A stretch of DNA of 64,000 nt. It comes from Elusimicrobiales bacterium. GTDB lineage: Bacteria; Elusimicrobiota; Elusimicrobia; Elusimicrobiales; UBA9959. A program made the position numbers and the translations under genes. Below are positions 45,611 to 53,619 of this stretch, piece after piece. How positions within the stretch are numbered: position 1 is the stretch's first letter; every line of letters starts with the position of its first letter. The notes under the pieces are model-generated. The model did no database searches and was not told the DNA's origin. It saw only the letters and a program-made list of their open reading frames with translations. The stretch spans positions 310,001 through 374,000 of the forward strand of contig JAQTZB010000002.1 in assembly GCA_028688015.1 (NCBI GenBank), written 5' to 3'.

Positions 45611-46648
45611 ATGAAAGGTACCGTCCTCAAGCCCGCTTATTTCGCGCTGCTGGCAGCCTGCCTGGCGGCCGCAGCGCGGCTGGGCGCCGAATGGGAGCGC
45701 AAGCTGGCCGTGCCGCTGTACGGCCGGGACCTCGTGCGCGCGCAGTCTTCCGGCGAAGAAGAAGAGGAAAGCGAGGAGGTACAGGAGTACACCTCCCGCG
45801 AAAAGCGCACCGAGAAGGGCACCTCGCAGAAGATCTTCCGCGAAGGCGCCTCGCTGAAGGCGCAGTACGGCTTCATCAATTTCAACAAGGACCGCGTCAC
45901 GGTCAATTTCGGCATGGCCGACGCTGATTTCAAGGCCTACACGCGCGGCTACGGCTACACCGACACCGACCTGGCCAAGCTGCGCATCTGGCGAGACGCC
46001 ACCAGGACCGAAGTCTGGAACGAGACCTATAAAACGGCCGGAAAGGCGGCCGCCGAGAAAGCCATCGCCGAGATAGACCTGGACTACGATACCAAGCTGC
46101 GCGCCCTGCTGCGCTCGCGCGGAATGGCAATGCGGGCCGGCAACGTGGTGGAGAACGACATCCCGGTGATAGTGAAGAAGAACATCAAGCTGCTCAACCC
46201 GCTGGCGAACGCCTTCCAGAAGATAGCTACAGAGCGGAAATACTCGGAAGAGAACCTGGTGGGGGCGGTGGTCTCCATGGTGCAGACCGCCATCCGCTAC
46301 AAGATACCCCCCAACCTGGAGGGCGACCTTCACACCTGCGGCCTGCTGCCGCCGGCCCGGTCGCTGCTGTCGGGCTGGGGCGACTGCGACACCAAGACCG
46401 CGCTGCTCGGGTCTATCCTGGGCAGTTGGAGCGGCATCAAGATGGTAGGCGTTGCCGTGCCCGGGCATTACCTGATGGCCATCCGCCGCCTGCCGGGCAA
46501 GGGCGACATGTTCGTGCGGCACGAGGGGCTGGAATACGTGCTGGTGGAAGCCGCCGGCCCCGCCTGGCTGGAGCCGGGCATGGTAGGCACGGGCACCAAG
46601 GCCCTGCTCGCGGGCAAGCAGGGCTACAGGCTGGAGCCGTTCTTTTAA
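45611..46648 (+). CDS. Exported transglutaminase-like protein
   Basis: 345 residues with a signal peptide or anchor at 1-26. An acidic/basic low-complexity stretch (EEEEESEEVQEYTSREKRTEKGT) comes next. The C-terminal ~120 residues resemble the transglutaminase-like fold: GWGDCDTKTALLGSIL (Cys ~257), then VGVAVPGHYLMAI (His ~283) and EYVLVEAAGPAW. Such proteins can cleave or cross-link peptides; activity here is unproven. It is adjacent to the WYL regulator and may be under its control. Confidence 0.8.
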   Translation: MKGTVLKPAYFALLAACLAAAARLGAEWERKLAVPLYGRDLVRAQSSGEEEEESEEVQEYTSREKRTEKGTSQKIFREGASLKAQYGFINFNKDRVTVNFGMADADFKAYTRGYGYTDTDLAKLRIWRDATRTEVWNETYKTAGKAAAEKAIAEIDLDYDTKLRALLRSRGMAMRAGNVVENDIPVIVKKNIKLLNPLANAFQKIATERKYSEENLVGAVVSMVQTAIRYKIPPNLEGDLHTCGLLPPARSLLSGWGDCDTKTALLGSILGSWSGIKMVGVAVPGHYLMAIRRLPGKGDMFVRHEGLEYVLVEAAGPAWLEPGMVGTGTKALLAGKQGYRLEPFF

Positions 46649-46693
46649 GCCGCAGATTTCGGGGTTACGGATTTAAGTCAAGCTGGAGGGAAA

Positions 46694-47236
46694 ATGTTCA
46701 ATACAAGGCTGCTGGTAAGCATCTTCGAGTTCCTGCTCTCGGTAGTGATGTCGGGGCTCATCATCTACCTGACCTACCGGGTCTTCATCAAGGCCAACCC
46801 GGACTTCAACATGGAAGAATCAATAAAGAAGGGCAACACCGCCGTGGGCACGCTGGTGGGCGCCATCCTCTTCGCGGCCTCGATGATCCTGCAGAAGGGC
46901 CTGGAGACGGTGGTCAGCATGTTCCGCATGCACATCTCCGCCCCGGGCGAGAGCACCATAGGGTTCGGCAAGCTCGCGCTGATCTCCACCGCCCACCTGG
47001 GCATCGCCATGCTGCTGGCGGTCATCACCATCTCGGTCACGCTGCGGCTTTTCGGCAAGCTGGTGCGCAACCACATGAAGCCCGGCGAAGAGCTGCAGAA
47101 GGGCAACCTGGCCGTGGGCATAGTGCTGGCCGCCGTAGTGCTGGTGGCGGCCATGTACGTAGGGGAAGGCGTCAGTTCCATCTCCAAGGCGCTGGTGCCG
47201 CAACCCTCTATCGGCCAGATAGAGATCATGCAGTAA
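46694..47236 (+). CDS. DUF350 membrane protein (two tandem DUF350 units)
   Basis: 180 residues, four transmembrane helices in two DUF350 units. The repeated signature is KGNTAVGTLVGAILFAASMI and KGNLAVGIVLAAVVLVAAMY, each near the middle of a pair. DUF350 proteins are inner-membrane proteins of unknown function, often near ATP-grasp or ion-channel genes. An SD GGAGGG precedes the ATG. Confidence 0.9.
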   Translation: MFNTRLLVSIFEFLLSVVMSGLIIYLTYRVFIKANPDFNMEESIKKGNTAVGTLVGAILFAASMILQKGLETVVSMFRMHISAPGESTIGFGKLALISTAHLGIAMLLAVITISVTLRLFGKLVRNHMKPGEELQKGNLAVGIVLAAVVLVAAMYVGEGVSSISKALVPQPSIGQIEIMQ

Positions 47237-47260
47237 CCCCCTCTTAAAACAAAAAAGAGC

Positions 47261-47298
47261 GCAGGCGAACCCGACAGGCCCTTGTCGGGTTCGCCTGC
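47261..47298. terminator. Very stable hairpin between DUF350 gene and next ORF
   Basis: Perfect 16-bp arms with a 6-base loop. There is an A-rich run upstream but no T run on the plus side, so it may act as a processing site or as a terminator on the minus strand. Confidence 0.6.
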
Positions 47299-47310
47299 TA
47301 TGCTATTGGC

Positions 47311-47502
47311 ATGACCAACAAAACTCATCGTTCCATACTCAGCGCCAGGGGCGCGGCGCTCGGCGGCAGGTTCAACGGCAGCCTGCGCGTCTACACGCTG
47401 GGCGGAGGCCCGGACGCGGACGTCTACTTCTCGCTAAAGCTCTGGTTCGCGGCGGCGCAGCGGCAGCAGCGCCTCTCCTCCCCGGCCTATGCGGCCAGGT
47501 AG
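47311..47502 (+). CDS. Small hypothetical protein
   Basis: 63 residues: RSILSARGAALGGRFNGSLRVYTLGGGPDADVYFSLKLWFAAAQRQQRLSS. No Shine-Dalgarno is visible, but a possible -10 box TATGCT (47299-47304) is 7 bases ahead, which would give a leaderless transcript. Amphipathic rather than clearly membrane-bound. I do not recognise a family; may not be a gene. Confidence 0.4.
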   Translation: MTNKTHRSILSARGAALGGRFNGSLRVYTLGGGPDADVYFSLKLWFAAAQRQQRLSSPAYAAR

Positions 47503-47532
47503 GAGCCCCGCTGGGGCTGCAGGGGAGGCTTT

Positions 47533-47805
47533 ATGAGCTGGAAACTAAGCGATTGGATGGCCGGCGGGTTCAGGGCTGAGCGCGAGGACGGGGAACTGGT
47601 CTTCATCTACAGGCGCCCGTCGTGGGGCACCGGGCTGTCCGGCCTGAAAACCTTTTTTGAACTGCGCAGCCGGGGCCTGCTGGTGGGGCGGATCTCTTCG
47701 GAGGCCTCCTGGCGGCCGCAGGTCAGGGCCGAATGGCTGGCCGAGACGGACCGCCCGCTCAACGAGACCGACCTGCTGGAGATAGCCGAGGCCCTTAAAT
47801 TCTAA
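47533..47805 (+). CDS. Small hypothetical protein
   Basis: 90 residues, with a strong GGGGAGG ribosome site. MSWKLSDWMAGGFRAEREDGELVFIYRRPSWG starts the chain and RPLNETDLLEIAEALKF ends it. Predicted alpha/beta, without a signal peptide or membrane helix. No family recognised. The codon use and coding frame look real; its role is unknown. The PAS kinase begins 66 bases downstream. Confidence 0.65.
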   Translation: MSWKLSDWMAGGFRAEREDGELVFIYRRPSWGTGLSGLKTFFELRSRGLLVGRISSEASWRPQVRAEWLAETDRPLNETDLLEIAEALKF

Positions 47806-47870
47806 CCGCCGCCGCGGCCGTAATATTGTAGAATTCCGGCTAGGGGGTTCCACGGCGCGCGCCGGGGCCT

Positions 47871-50177
47871 ATGGACAAACAAAAAGGTTTTCTGGAGGAA
47901 TCGCTTGCGGAGTCGCAGGGCAAGGACGTCTGCCGCGCCCTTTTCGACGGTTCCCCGGACGCCATCTTCCTCGCCGACCCTAAGACAGGCTTGGTGCTGG
48001 ACGCCAACCCCGCCGCGGCGGAACTGCTGGGCCGCCCGATAGAGGAGATCATCGGGCTGCACCAGACCGCGCTGCACCCCCCCCGAAAGGAAGCCGCATC
48101 GACAAAGATCTTTAAAGATCATTCCTCCGCCAGGGACGAAGCGCGCTACAACCGCCCTATAGAACTCTACGCCCTGCGCGCCGACGGCACCGAAGTGCCG
48201 ATAGAGATAACCTCAAAGATCATAAAGATCAAGGGCCGCAAGGTGCTTCAGGGCTTCTTCCGCGACGTCTCGGACCGCAAAGCCGCCGAGCGGGCGCTGA
48301 AGGAATCCGAGACCAAGTTCAAGACGCTGACCGAAAAGTCCATGATGGGCATCTACCTTATTCAGGACGGCCTCTTCCGCTACGTCAACCCCGTCCTGGC
48401 CGATATTTTCGGCTGCAAAGCCGAGGAGCTGATAGACAAAAAAGGGCCGAAAGACCTGGTGCTGCCGGAAGACTGGCCCCTGGTGGAGGAAAACCTGCGC
48501 CGCCGCATGGAGGGCAAGGTCAAGTCCCTCAACTACGGCTTCCGCGGCGTCAAGAAGGGTGGGGAGATTTTTTACGTTGAAGTTTTCGGCACCCGCATCG
48601 ACTACCTCGGGCGGCCGGCTATCATCGGCAGCATCCAGGACGTGACGGAGCGCAAGCGGGCCCAGGAAGCCCTGCTGGAGAGCGAAGAGCGCTACCGCAC
48701 GCTGGTCAGCCACGCGCCGATAGGGATCGTGGTCCACAGAAACGGGGTCATGAAGTTCGTGAACAGGCGGCTAGCCGAACTGGGGAAACTCTCCGACCCG
48801 GAGGTGCTGTTAGGCAGGAACATCATGGATTTCCTCCATCCCGGTTCGCGCAAGGCCGCGGCCGAACGCCTGCAAGCCCTGAACGAATCGGGCGTGCCGC
48901 TGGGGCCGGCAGACCACAAACTGGTCGCCCCCGACGGCCGTGTCCTGGACATGGAAATGACCTCCATCCCCATTACTTTCCAGGGCGAGGCCTGCGTCAT
49001 GTCCATCATCCAGGACGTCACTGCGCGCAAGCGCGCCCAGGACGAACTGCGCGAGAGCGAGACACGCTACCGCAGCCTGGTCAGCCATGTCCCCATGGGG
49101 ATAGTGGTACACGCCCTGGGCCAGATCCGCTTCGCCAACGGCAGGATGGCGGAGATGGTGCGCTCCACCCAGGGCGCCCTGCTCGGCCGCAGCGTGATGG
49201 ATTTCATCCACCCGGACTACAGGGACATGGTCAGGGAGCGCATCGGCCTGGCCGCGCGCGAAGGGACCACGCTCCCGCCGGCGGAAGAAAAGCTGCTGGC
49301 CCTGGACGGGACCGTGGTCGACGTGGAGATAAACTCGGTACCCATAACCTACCGCGGGGAGAACTGCCTGATGGCCTTGGTGCATGACATCAGCGCCCGC
49401 CGCCGCTCCCAGGAAGCCGTAACCAGGGCCCAGATGCAGCTCATGGAGGCAAATGCGCGCCTTGAGGAGCGCGTGGAGGAACGCACCTCCCAGCTGGAGG
49501 AACTCAACAAGGAGCTGGAGGCGTTCTCCTACTCGGCGGCGCACGACCTTAAGGCCCCGCTGCGCCGCATCAATATTTTTTCAGACATGCTGGAGAAGGA
49601 AGCCGGCGGGACGCTGCGGCACGATACCCACGACTATCTGCTCAACATCCATAAATCCGTCACGCTGATGACGCGCCTTGTGGACGGGTTGCTGTCCCTC
49701 TCGACCACGGGCCGGCGCCCGCTGGACCTTGAGCCGGTGGCCCTGTCGCCCCTGTTGGAGGAAGCCGTCGCGGACGTGAAGGCCGAGAACGCCGGCAGGA
49801 ACATCGAGTGGCGGCTGGGAAAGCTGCCGCAGCTGAACTGCGACCGCGCGATGCTGCGGCAGGTCTTCGTAAACCTGCTCGGCAACGCGGCCAAGTATTC
49901 GCGCGGCAGCGACCCCGCCGTAATAGAGGTGAGCTGCACCGCCGGCCCGCGCGAGCGGGTGATAGCGGTGCGCGACAACGGCATCGGCTTCAGCATGGAA
50001 TACGCGGACAAGATCTTCGGCGTGTTCCAGCGTCTGCACAAGAGCGACGCCTTCGAGGGCACCGGTATCGGGCTGTCCACGGTTAAACGCATCATCTCGC
50101 GCCACGGCGGCCGGGTCTGGGCGGAGAGCGCGCCCGGCAAGGGCGCCACTTTCTATTTCTCGCTGCCCGTCAAATGA
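47871..50177 (+). CDS. Multi-PAS sensor histidine kinase
   Basis: 768 residues, no transmembrane segment. Four PAS domains lie at about 20-135, 150-265, 275-385 and 395-515 (each begins with a DAIF, GIYLIQDG, PIGIVVHRNG or PMGIVVHALG type strand, with PAC-like ends DVTERKRAQ, DVTARKRAQ). A coiled coil leads to HisKA with His near 545 (FSYSAAHDLKAPLRRINIF). HATPase_c has NLLGNAAKYSRG, VRDNGIGFSM and GTGIGLSTVKRIISRHGG. The C-terminal kinase core closely resembles that of the kinase at 8008-9219. It probably senses cytosolic redox or ligand signals. The radical SAM gene starts inside its 3' end. Confidence 0.93.
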   Translation: MDKQKGFLEESLAESQGKDVCRALFDGSPDAIFLADPKTGLVLDANPAAAELLGRPIEEIIGLHQTALHPPRKEAASTKIFKDHSSARDEARYNRPIELYALRADGTEVPIEITSKIIKIKGRKVLQGFFRDVSDRKAAERALKESETKFKTLTEKSMMGIYLIQDGLFRYVNPVLADIFGCKAEELIDKKGPKDLVLPEDWPLVEENLRRRMEGKVKSLNYGFRGVKKGGEIFYVEVFGTRIDYLGRPAIIGSIQDVTERKRAQEALLESEERYRTLVSHAPIGIVVHRNGVMKFVNRRLAELGKLSDPEVLLGRNIMDFLHPGSRKAAAERLQALNESGVPLGPADHKLVAPDGRVLDMEMTSIPITFQGEACVMSIIQDVTARKRAQDELRESETRYRSLVSHVPMGIVVHALGQIRFANGRMAEMVRSTQGALLGRSVMDFIHPDYRDMVRERIGLAAREGTTLPPAEEKLLALDGTVVDVEINSVPITYRGENCLMALVHDISARRRSQEAVTRAQMQLMEANARLEERVEERTSQLEELNKELEAFSYSAAHDLKAPLRRINIFSDMLEKEAGGTLRHDTHDYLLNIHKSVTLMTRLVDGLLSLSTTGRRPLDLEPVALSPLLEEAVADVKAENAGRNIEWRLGKLPQLNCDRAMLRQVFVNLLGNAAKYSRGSDPAVIEVSCTAGPRERVIAVRDNGIGFSMEYADKIFGVFQRLHKSDAFEGTGIGLSTVKRIISRHGGRVWAESAPGKGATFYFSLPVK

Positions 50178-50995
50178 AAAAACCTTTCCGGCGCGCCTTC
50201 ATAGAGATAACCAACGGCTGCAACCTGGCCTGCGGCTTCTGCGCCGCTTCGGCCAGACCGCGGCGGGACATGACCGTGGAAGAGTTCAGGAACGCCGCCG
50301 GGCAAGCCGCCAGCCTGGCGGAGGTGATCTCGCTGCACCTGCTGGGCGAACCACTGACGCACGAGCGCTTCCCGGAGATCCTGGACGCCTCCTCGCGGCT
50401 CGGGCTCAAGCTCAACCTCGTCACCAACGGCGTGCTGCTGGACCGGCGGCAGGCCCTGCTCTTCGGCGCCCCCTGCCTGCGCCAGATTTCCGTCTCGCTG
50501 CACGCCCTGGCCTGCCTGCCGCGGCCCAGGCGGGAAGCGGCGCTGAGGTCCGCGGCCGCTTTCGCCCGCGCCAAGCCTGCCGGGCTCATAGTCGGCTTCC
50601 GCCTGCGCGCGGCCCCCGGCGACGCCGGCGCCCGCGCCATGGCGACAGAACTGGCGGAGGCCTTCGGCAAGAAAGCCCCCGGGGCCTCGGGCCACCTGAA
50701 GCTGGCCGAAAATGTTTTCCTTAACTTCGGGAGCCTCTTCGCCTGGCCCGGCGGACCCGGAGGCGCGGGCAAGAAGGCCTGCCTCGGCCTGCGCCACCAT
50801 TTCGGCATACTTAGCGACGGGCGCGTGGTGCCCTGCTGCGCGGATTTCGACGGGGCCATGGCGCTGGGCAACGTGAACGAGAAACCCTTGGCGGAAATCT
50901 TGGGCGGGGCGGCGGCGGGGGAGTTGAAAGAGCGCCTGGCCGGCAGGCTGCCCATGCCCGCACACTGCTCCTCCTGCGGCTTCGCCCCCCCCTGA
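50174..50995 (+). CDS. Radical SAM/SPASM-like protein
   Basis: 273 residues. The radical SAM site is C16-x3-C20-x2-C23 (NGCNLACGFC), with LHLLGEPL and LVTNGVLL as the family's SAM strands. The C-terminal twitch/SPASM-like part has KKACLGLRHHFGILSDGRVVPCCADFDGAMALGNVNEKPL and HCSSCG, cysteines for an auxiliary iron-sulfur cluster. Such enzymes often modify peptides, yet no precursor peptide gene is seen nearby. It overlaps the end of the PAS kinase gene by 4 bases, so they are likely co-translated. Confidence 0.88.
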   Translation: MKKPFRRAFIEITNGCNLACGFCAASARPRRDMTVEEFRNAAGQAASLAEVISLHLLGEPLTHERFPEILDASSRLGLKLNLVTNGVLLDRRQALLFGAPCLRQISVSLHALACLPRPRREAALRSAAAFARAKPAGLIVGFRLRAAPGDAGARAMATELAEAFGKKAPGASGHLKLAENVFLNFGSLFAWPGGPGGAGKKACLGLRHHFGILSDGRVVPCCADFDGAMALGNVNEKPLAEILGGAAAGELKERLAGRLPMPAHCSSCGFAPP

Positions 50996-51005
50996 CGCCT
51001 AGAGT

Positions 51006-51036
51006 GTTGATTTTGCTCAACCTCTTTATGTAGTAT
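51006..51036 (+). promoter_or_regulatory. Promoter of mltA, leaderless spacing
   Basis: TTGATT (51006-51011) and TAGTAT (51031-51036) have a 19-base spacer. The start codon is 8 bases after the -10 box and no ribosome site exists, implying a leaderless mRNA. Confidence 0.55.
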
Positions 51037-51043
51037 TCTCCGT

Positions 51044-52309
51044 ATGAAGGCGTCCGCCCTCGTTATCCTGCTAGGCCTGCCGGCCGCCTCCTTTTCCCAG
51101 CCGTGGTACGCCCCGCAGCGCGCGGAGCTGACTAGCCCCTCCCCCGGGCAGCCGGCCGACGCCCTGGACGCCTGCCCGAAACTAAGCAAGCTCAAAAGCT
51201 CGGAAGGCTACGCGGACGAACCGGCCGTGAAGGAAGTGGCCCAGGTGGGCGCCGAGGCGCTGCCCCTGCCCGCCGACGACCTGGAGCGCGCCGGCCTGCT
51301 TGAAATTTTAAACACGAACCTGGATTACTGGAACTCCCGTCCCGACTCTGCCAGGATCCAGGTGGGGCCGGACGCCTACGAGGCGCCGCGCCTGCGCGCC
51401 ACGATCAAGGCCCTGCAGGAACTATTCTCCTCCGGCCTGCCGCCCGCCGGCCTCCGCAAGGCGCTGCAGGACCGTTTCAGGATCTACCGCGCCTCCGCAG
51501 ACGACGGCACCGGCAAGACCGTGATTACCGGCTACTACGAGGCCGAGCTCCCGGTCACGAAAACCCCGGACGCGGAACACAAATACCCGATCCACCTCAA
51601 GCCCGCGGACCTGGTGAAGACCACGCCGGCGATGGGAGTGGATTTCGACTATGGCCGCTACGACGGAGGCGGCCGGCTGGTGCGCCACTACTCGCGGCAG
51701 GAGATCCACGCCGGGGCGCTGGAAGGACAGGGACTGGAACTGGTCTGGTCGGCCCACCCCTCGCAGATCATGCTGCTGCAGATCCAGGGCTCGGGCGTGC
51801 TGCGTTTCCCGGACGGGGATTACGCCCGCGCCGGCTTCGACGGCGCCAACGGCCACCCGTTCCGCAGCGTTCAGAAGATCCTGATCGACTGCGGCGAGAT
51901 CCCCTCCATGTCGTTCAAGGATTTTATCGCCTACCTGTCGGCGCAGGGGCCGCGCGAGGAGCGCCTGGCGGACCTGAACCCGCGCTACGTTTATTTCCGC
52001 GAGCGCGCCAAGGACAGCCGCCCCTACGGCGCCATCGGCCGCGCCCTGACTCCGGGCCGCTCGATAGCGATAGACCCCAAGTACGTCCCCCTCGGCCTGT
52101 TCGGTCTGCTGAAGTCGCGCCGCCCGGACGCCTCCGGCGGGTCGCTGGCCTTCAAGGATTTCAACCGCTTCGTCTCCACGCACGATACCGGCTCGGCCAT
52201 CCGCGGGCCCGGCCGCGTGGACCTGTTCTGGGGCACCGGCGCCGCCGCCGAGACCGAGGCCTCCTCCATGAAGGCCCCGGGCGAACTTTTCCTCTTCATT
52301 CTAAAGTAG
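51044..52309 (+). CDS. mltA: Lytic murein transglycosylase A with 3D domain
   Basis: 421 residues with a signal peptide (1-18). The MltA domain (~155-300) has GYYEAELPVTKTPDAEHKYPI, the HAGALEGQGLELVWSAHPSQIMLLQIQGSGVLRFPDG region and GANGHPFRSVQKILIDCGEIP. The C-terminal 3D domain has GRSIAIDPKYVPLG and VSTHDTGSAIRGPGRVDLFWG, including the Asp residues needed for catalysis. It cuts peptidoglycan glycan strands with formation of 1,6-anhydro-MurNAc. No lipobox is obvious. This indicates a Gram-negative envelope. Confidence 0.95.
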   Translation: MKASALVILLGLPAASFSQPWYAPQRAELTSPSPGQPADALDACPKLSKLKSSEGYADEPAVKEVAQVGAEALPLPADDLERAGLLEILNTNLDYWNSRPDSARIQVGPDAYEAPRLRATIKALQELFSSGLPPAGLRKALQDRFRIYRASADDGTGKTVITGYYEAELPVTKTPDAEHKYPIHLKPADLVKTTPAMGVDFDYGRYDGGGRLVRHYSRQEIHAGALEGQGLELVWSAHPSQIMLLQIQGSGVLRFPDGDYARAGFDGANGHPFRSVQKILIDCGEIPSMSFKDFIAYLSAQGPREERLADLNPRYVYFRERAKDSRPYGAIGRALTPGRSIAIDPKYVPLGLFGLLKSRRPDASGGSLAFKDFNRFVSTHDTGSAIRGPGRVDLFWGTGAAAETEASSMKAPGELFLFILK

Positions 52310-52334
52310 GTCTTGACCTGTCAAGCACCACCCC

Positions 52335-52362
52335 TTGACATTCGCCAACTATCTGCTATACT
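52335..52362 (+). promoter_or_regulatory. Strong sigma-70 promoter of a small RNA
   Basis: TTGACA (52335-52340) and TATACT (52357-52362) with a 16-base spacer; the expected start is G at 52369. No ORF follows. Confidence 0.85.
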
Positions 52363-52368
52363 ATTTTC

Positions 52369-52461
52369 GGAGCGGAACACCTTATCGACGGTTGCCTTCC
52401 GCTCCTTAACTTTGAGGGAGACAGTGACGGCGCGGGCGCAGGCCCGCGCCGCCAGTTTTTT
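52369..52461 (+). ncRNA. Predicted 93-nt small RNA of unknown function
   Basis: The RNA begins GGAGCGGAA, which pairs perfectly with TTCCGCTCC at 52397-52405, giving a 9-bp 5'-terminal stem with a 19-base loop. A 23-base single-stranded stretch follows. The end is a strong terminator hairpin GGCGCGGGC-GCAG-GCCCGCGCC and six T (52429-52461). No reading frame with a ribosome site fits. It does not show the conserved SRP RNA domain IV core or 6S features. Promoter, stem at +1 and terminator all agree. I do not recognise the class. Confidence 0.75.
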
Positions 52462-52506
52462 ATCCCCCAATTACTCCCCAGAGCCGCGAGATGTAAAGTC
52501 GGGTGC

Positions 52507-52630
52507 CGGGCGGGGAGGGGCCCCTGGCTCCTGGGCAGAGGGAAACCGTTGCGCGGTTTCCCCCCGCCCTTGGGAAATTATGGGCGGGGCCCCCTTTCCC
52601 CAAAGTCGCCAGGAACCCCTCCCCGCCCGT
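52507..52630. repeat. Palindromic intergenic element C
   Basis: Perfect 14-bp arms CGGGCGGGGAGGGG at 52507-52520 and inverted at 52617-52630. An internal GGGAAACCG/CGGTTTCCC hairpin sits near 52540-52560. It resembles element B. No gene is seen in 52462-52878. Confidence 0.8.
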
Positions 52631-52678
52631 CCCCTCCGTATATTTGTCAGTCTATACCAAGCGAGCCATCAGCGGAGA

Positions 52679-52830
52679 CCGCAGGGGGTAGGATTAGCAA
52701 AACCCTCATGAGCCCGAGGCTTGCGTAGCGCCGAGGGCGAATGCGGAGCGAGGCCACGGTGTGGCCGAGCGCGTTTTGCGTTCCTACCCCCTGCGGTAGG
52801 CCGCCAACCAACGAGCGTACCCGGAGAAGG
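52679..52830. repeat. Palindromic intergenic element D
   Basis: Perfect 15-bp arms CCGCAGGGGGTAGGA at 52679-52693 and inverted at 52782-52796. Inside are GCAAAAC/GTTTTGC and CGGCCAC/GTGGCCG pairs. The 19-base tail at 52812-52830 is identical to 37426-37444 in element A. Confidence 0.85.
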
Positions 52831-52878
52831 TACACCCTCACCGGCCCACCTCACGGCAGGACGCCCCACAGAAAGAGA

Positions 52879-53610
52879 CTAATTTATTTTTTTGGAAAGT
52901 TCGTAGAAGGTGACGGCGGCAGCGTTGCTGGCGTTGAGGCTTTCGACGCCGCCCTTCTGGGGGATGGAGACGATCTCGTCGCAATGCTCGCGCGTCTTCT
53001 GGTGCAGGCCCTCGCCCTCGGAGCCTATTATTATGAAAGCCGGAAGGGTGAAGTCCACCTGCGGCATCGGCTTGCCGCCCATGTCCAGGCCATAGACCCA
53101 GAAACCCTTTTCCTTCAGCTTGAGGATAGTCTGGTTGAGGTTCACCACCTCCACCACGTTCACCCGCTCCAGCGCGCCCGAAGCCGCTTTCTGCGCGGTC
53201 GGCGTAAGCCCGGCGGAACGCCGCTCCGGCAGGACCACGGTGGACACCCCGAAGCAGGCCGCGGACCTGATGATAGCCCCGAGGTTCATCGGGTCGGTGA
53301 TGCCGTCCAGGGCGGTCCAGATAGTTTTCTTCGGGTCCCGGATAAGGTGCAGCGCGTCGTCGAGGGTCAGCTTCTTCGGGGGCTCGGCCTCTATGATAAC
53401 GCCCTGGTGGTGGCCGCCCTTCGCCAGCTTTTCAAGCACGCTCGAAGCGCAGAACTCGACCGCCACGCCCTTGCTGCGGGCCAGCCCCGACAGCGCGCTC
53501 ACGCGCTGCCCCTTTTCGTCGCGCGAGATCAGTAGCCGCACCACTCGCCGGCGCCCGGCGTTAAGTATTTCTTCGGCGGTATTGATGCCGAACAGGATTT
53601 CAGTGGCCAT
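52879..53610 (-). CDS. rlmB: 23S rRNA (guanosine-2'-O-)-methyltransferase, RlmB type
   Basis: 243 residues. An N-terminal substrate-binding domain (1-75) is followed by the SPOUT domain with motif 1 DGITDPMNLGAIIRSAACFGV, motif 2 IIIGSEGEGL and motif 3 VSIPQKGGVESLNASNAAAVTFYE. The SLNxS knot motif is SLNAS. It methylates G2251 in the 23S rRNA P-loop in E. coli; related TrmH-family members use other sites, so the target is inferred. It ends an operon starting with the 547-residue membrane protein (9-base gap). Confidence 0.9.
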   Translation of the reverse strand: MATEILFGINTAEEILNAGRRRVVRLLISRDEKGQRVSALSGLARSKGVAVEFCASSVLEKLAKGGHHQGVIIEAEPPKKLTLDDALHLIRDPKKTIWTALDGITDPMNLGAIIRSAACFGVSTVVLPERRSAGLTPTAQKAASGALERVNVVEVVNLNQTILKLKEKGFWVYGLDMGGKPMPQVDFTLPAFIIIGSEGEGLHQKTREHCDEIVSIPQKGGVESLNASNAAAVTFYELSKKIN

Positions 53611-53619
53611 AGGCTTTTA

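Noticed and set aside
47261..47298. Plain terminator for the DUF350 gene
   Set aside because: No T run follows on the plus strand; it is kept as a hairpin of unclear role.
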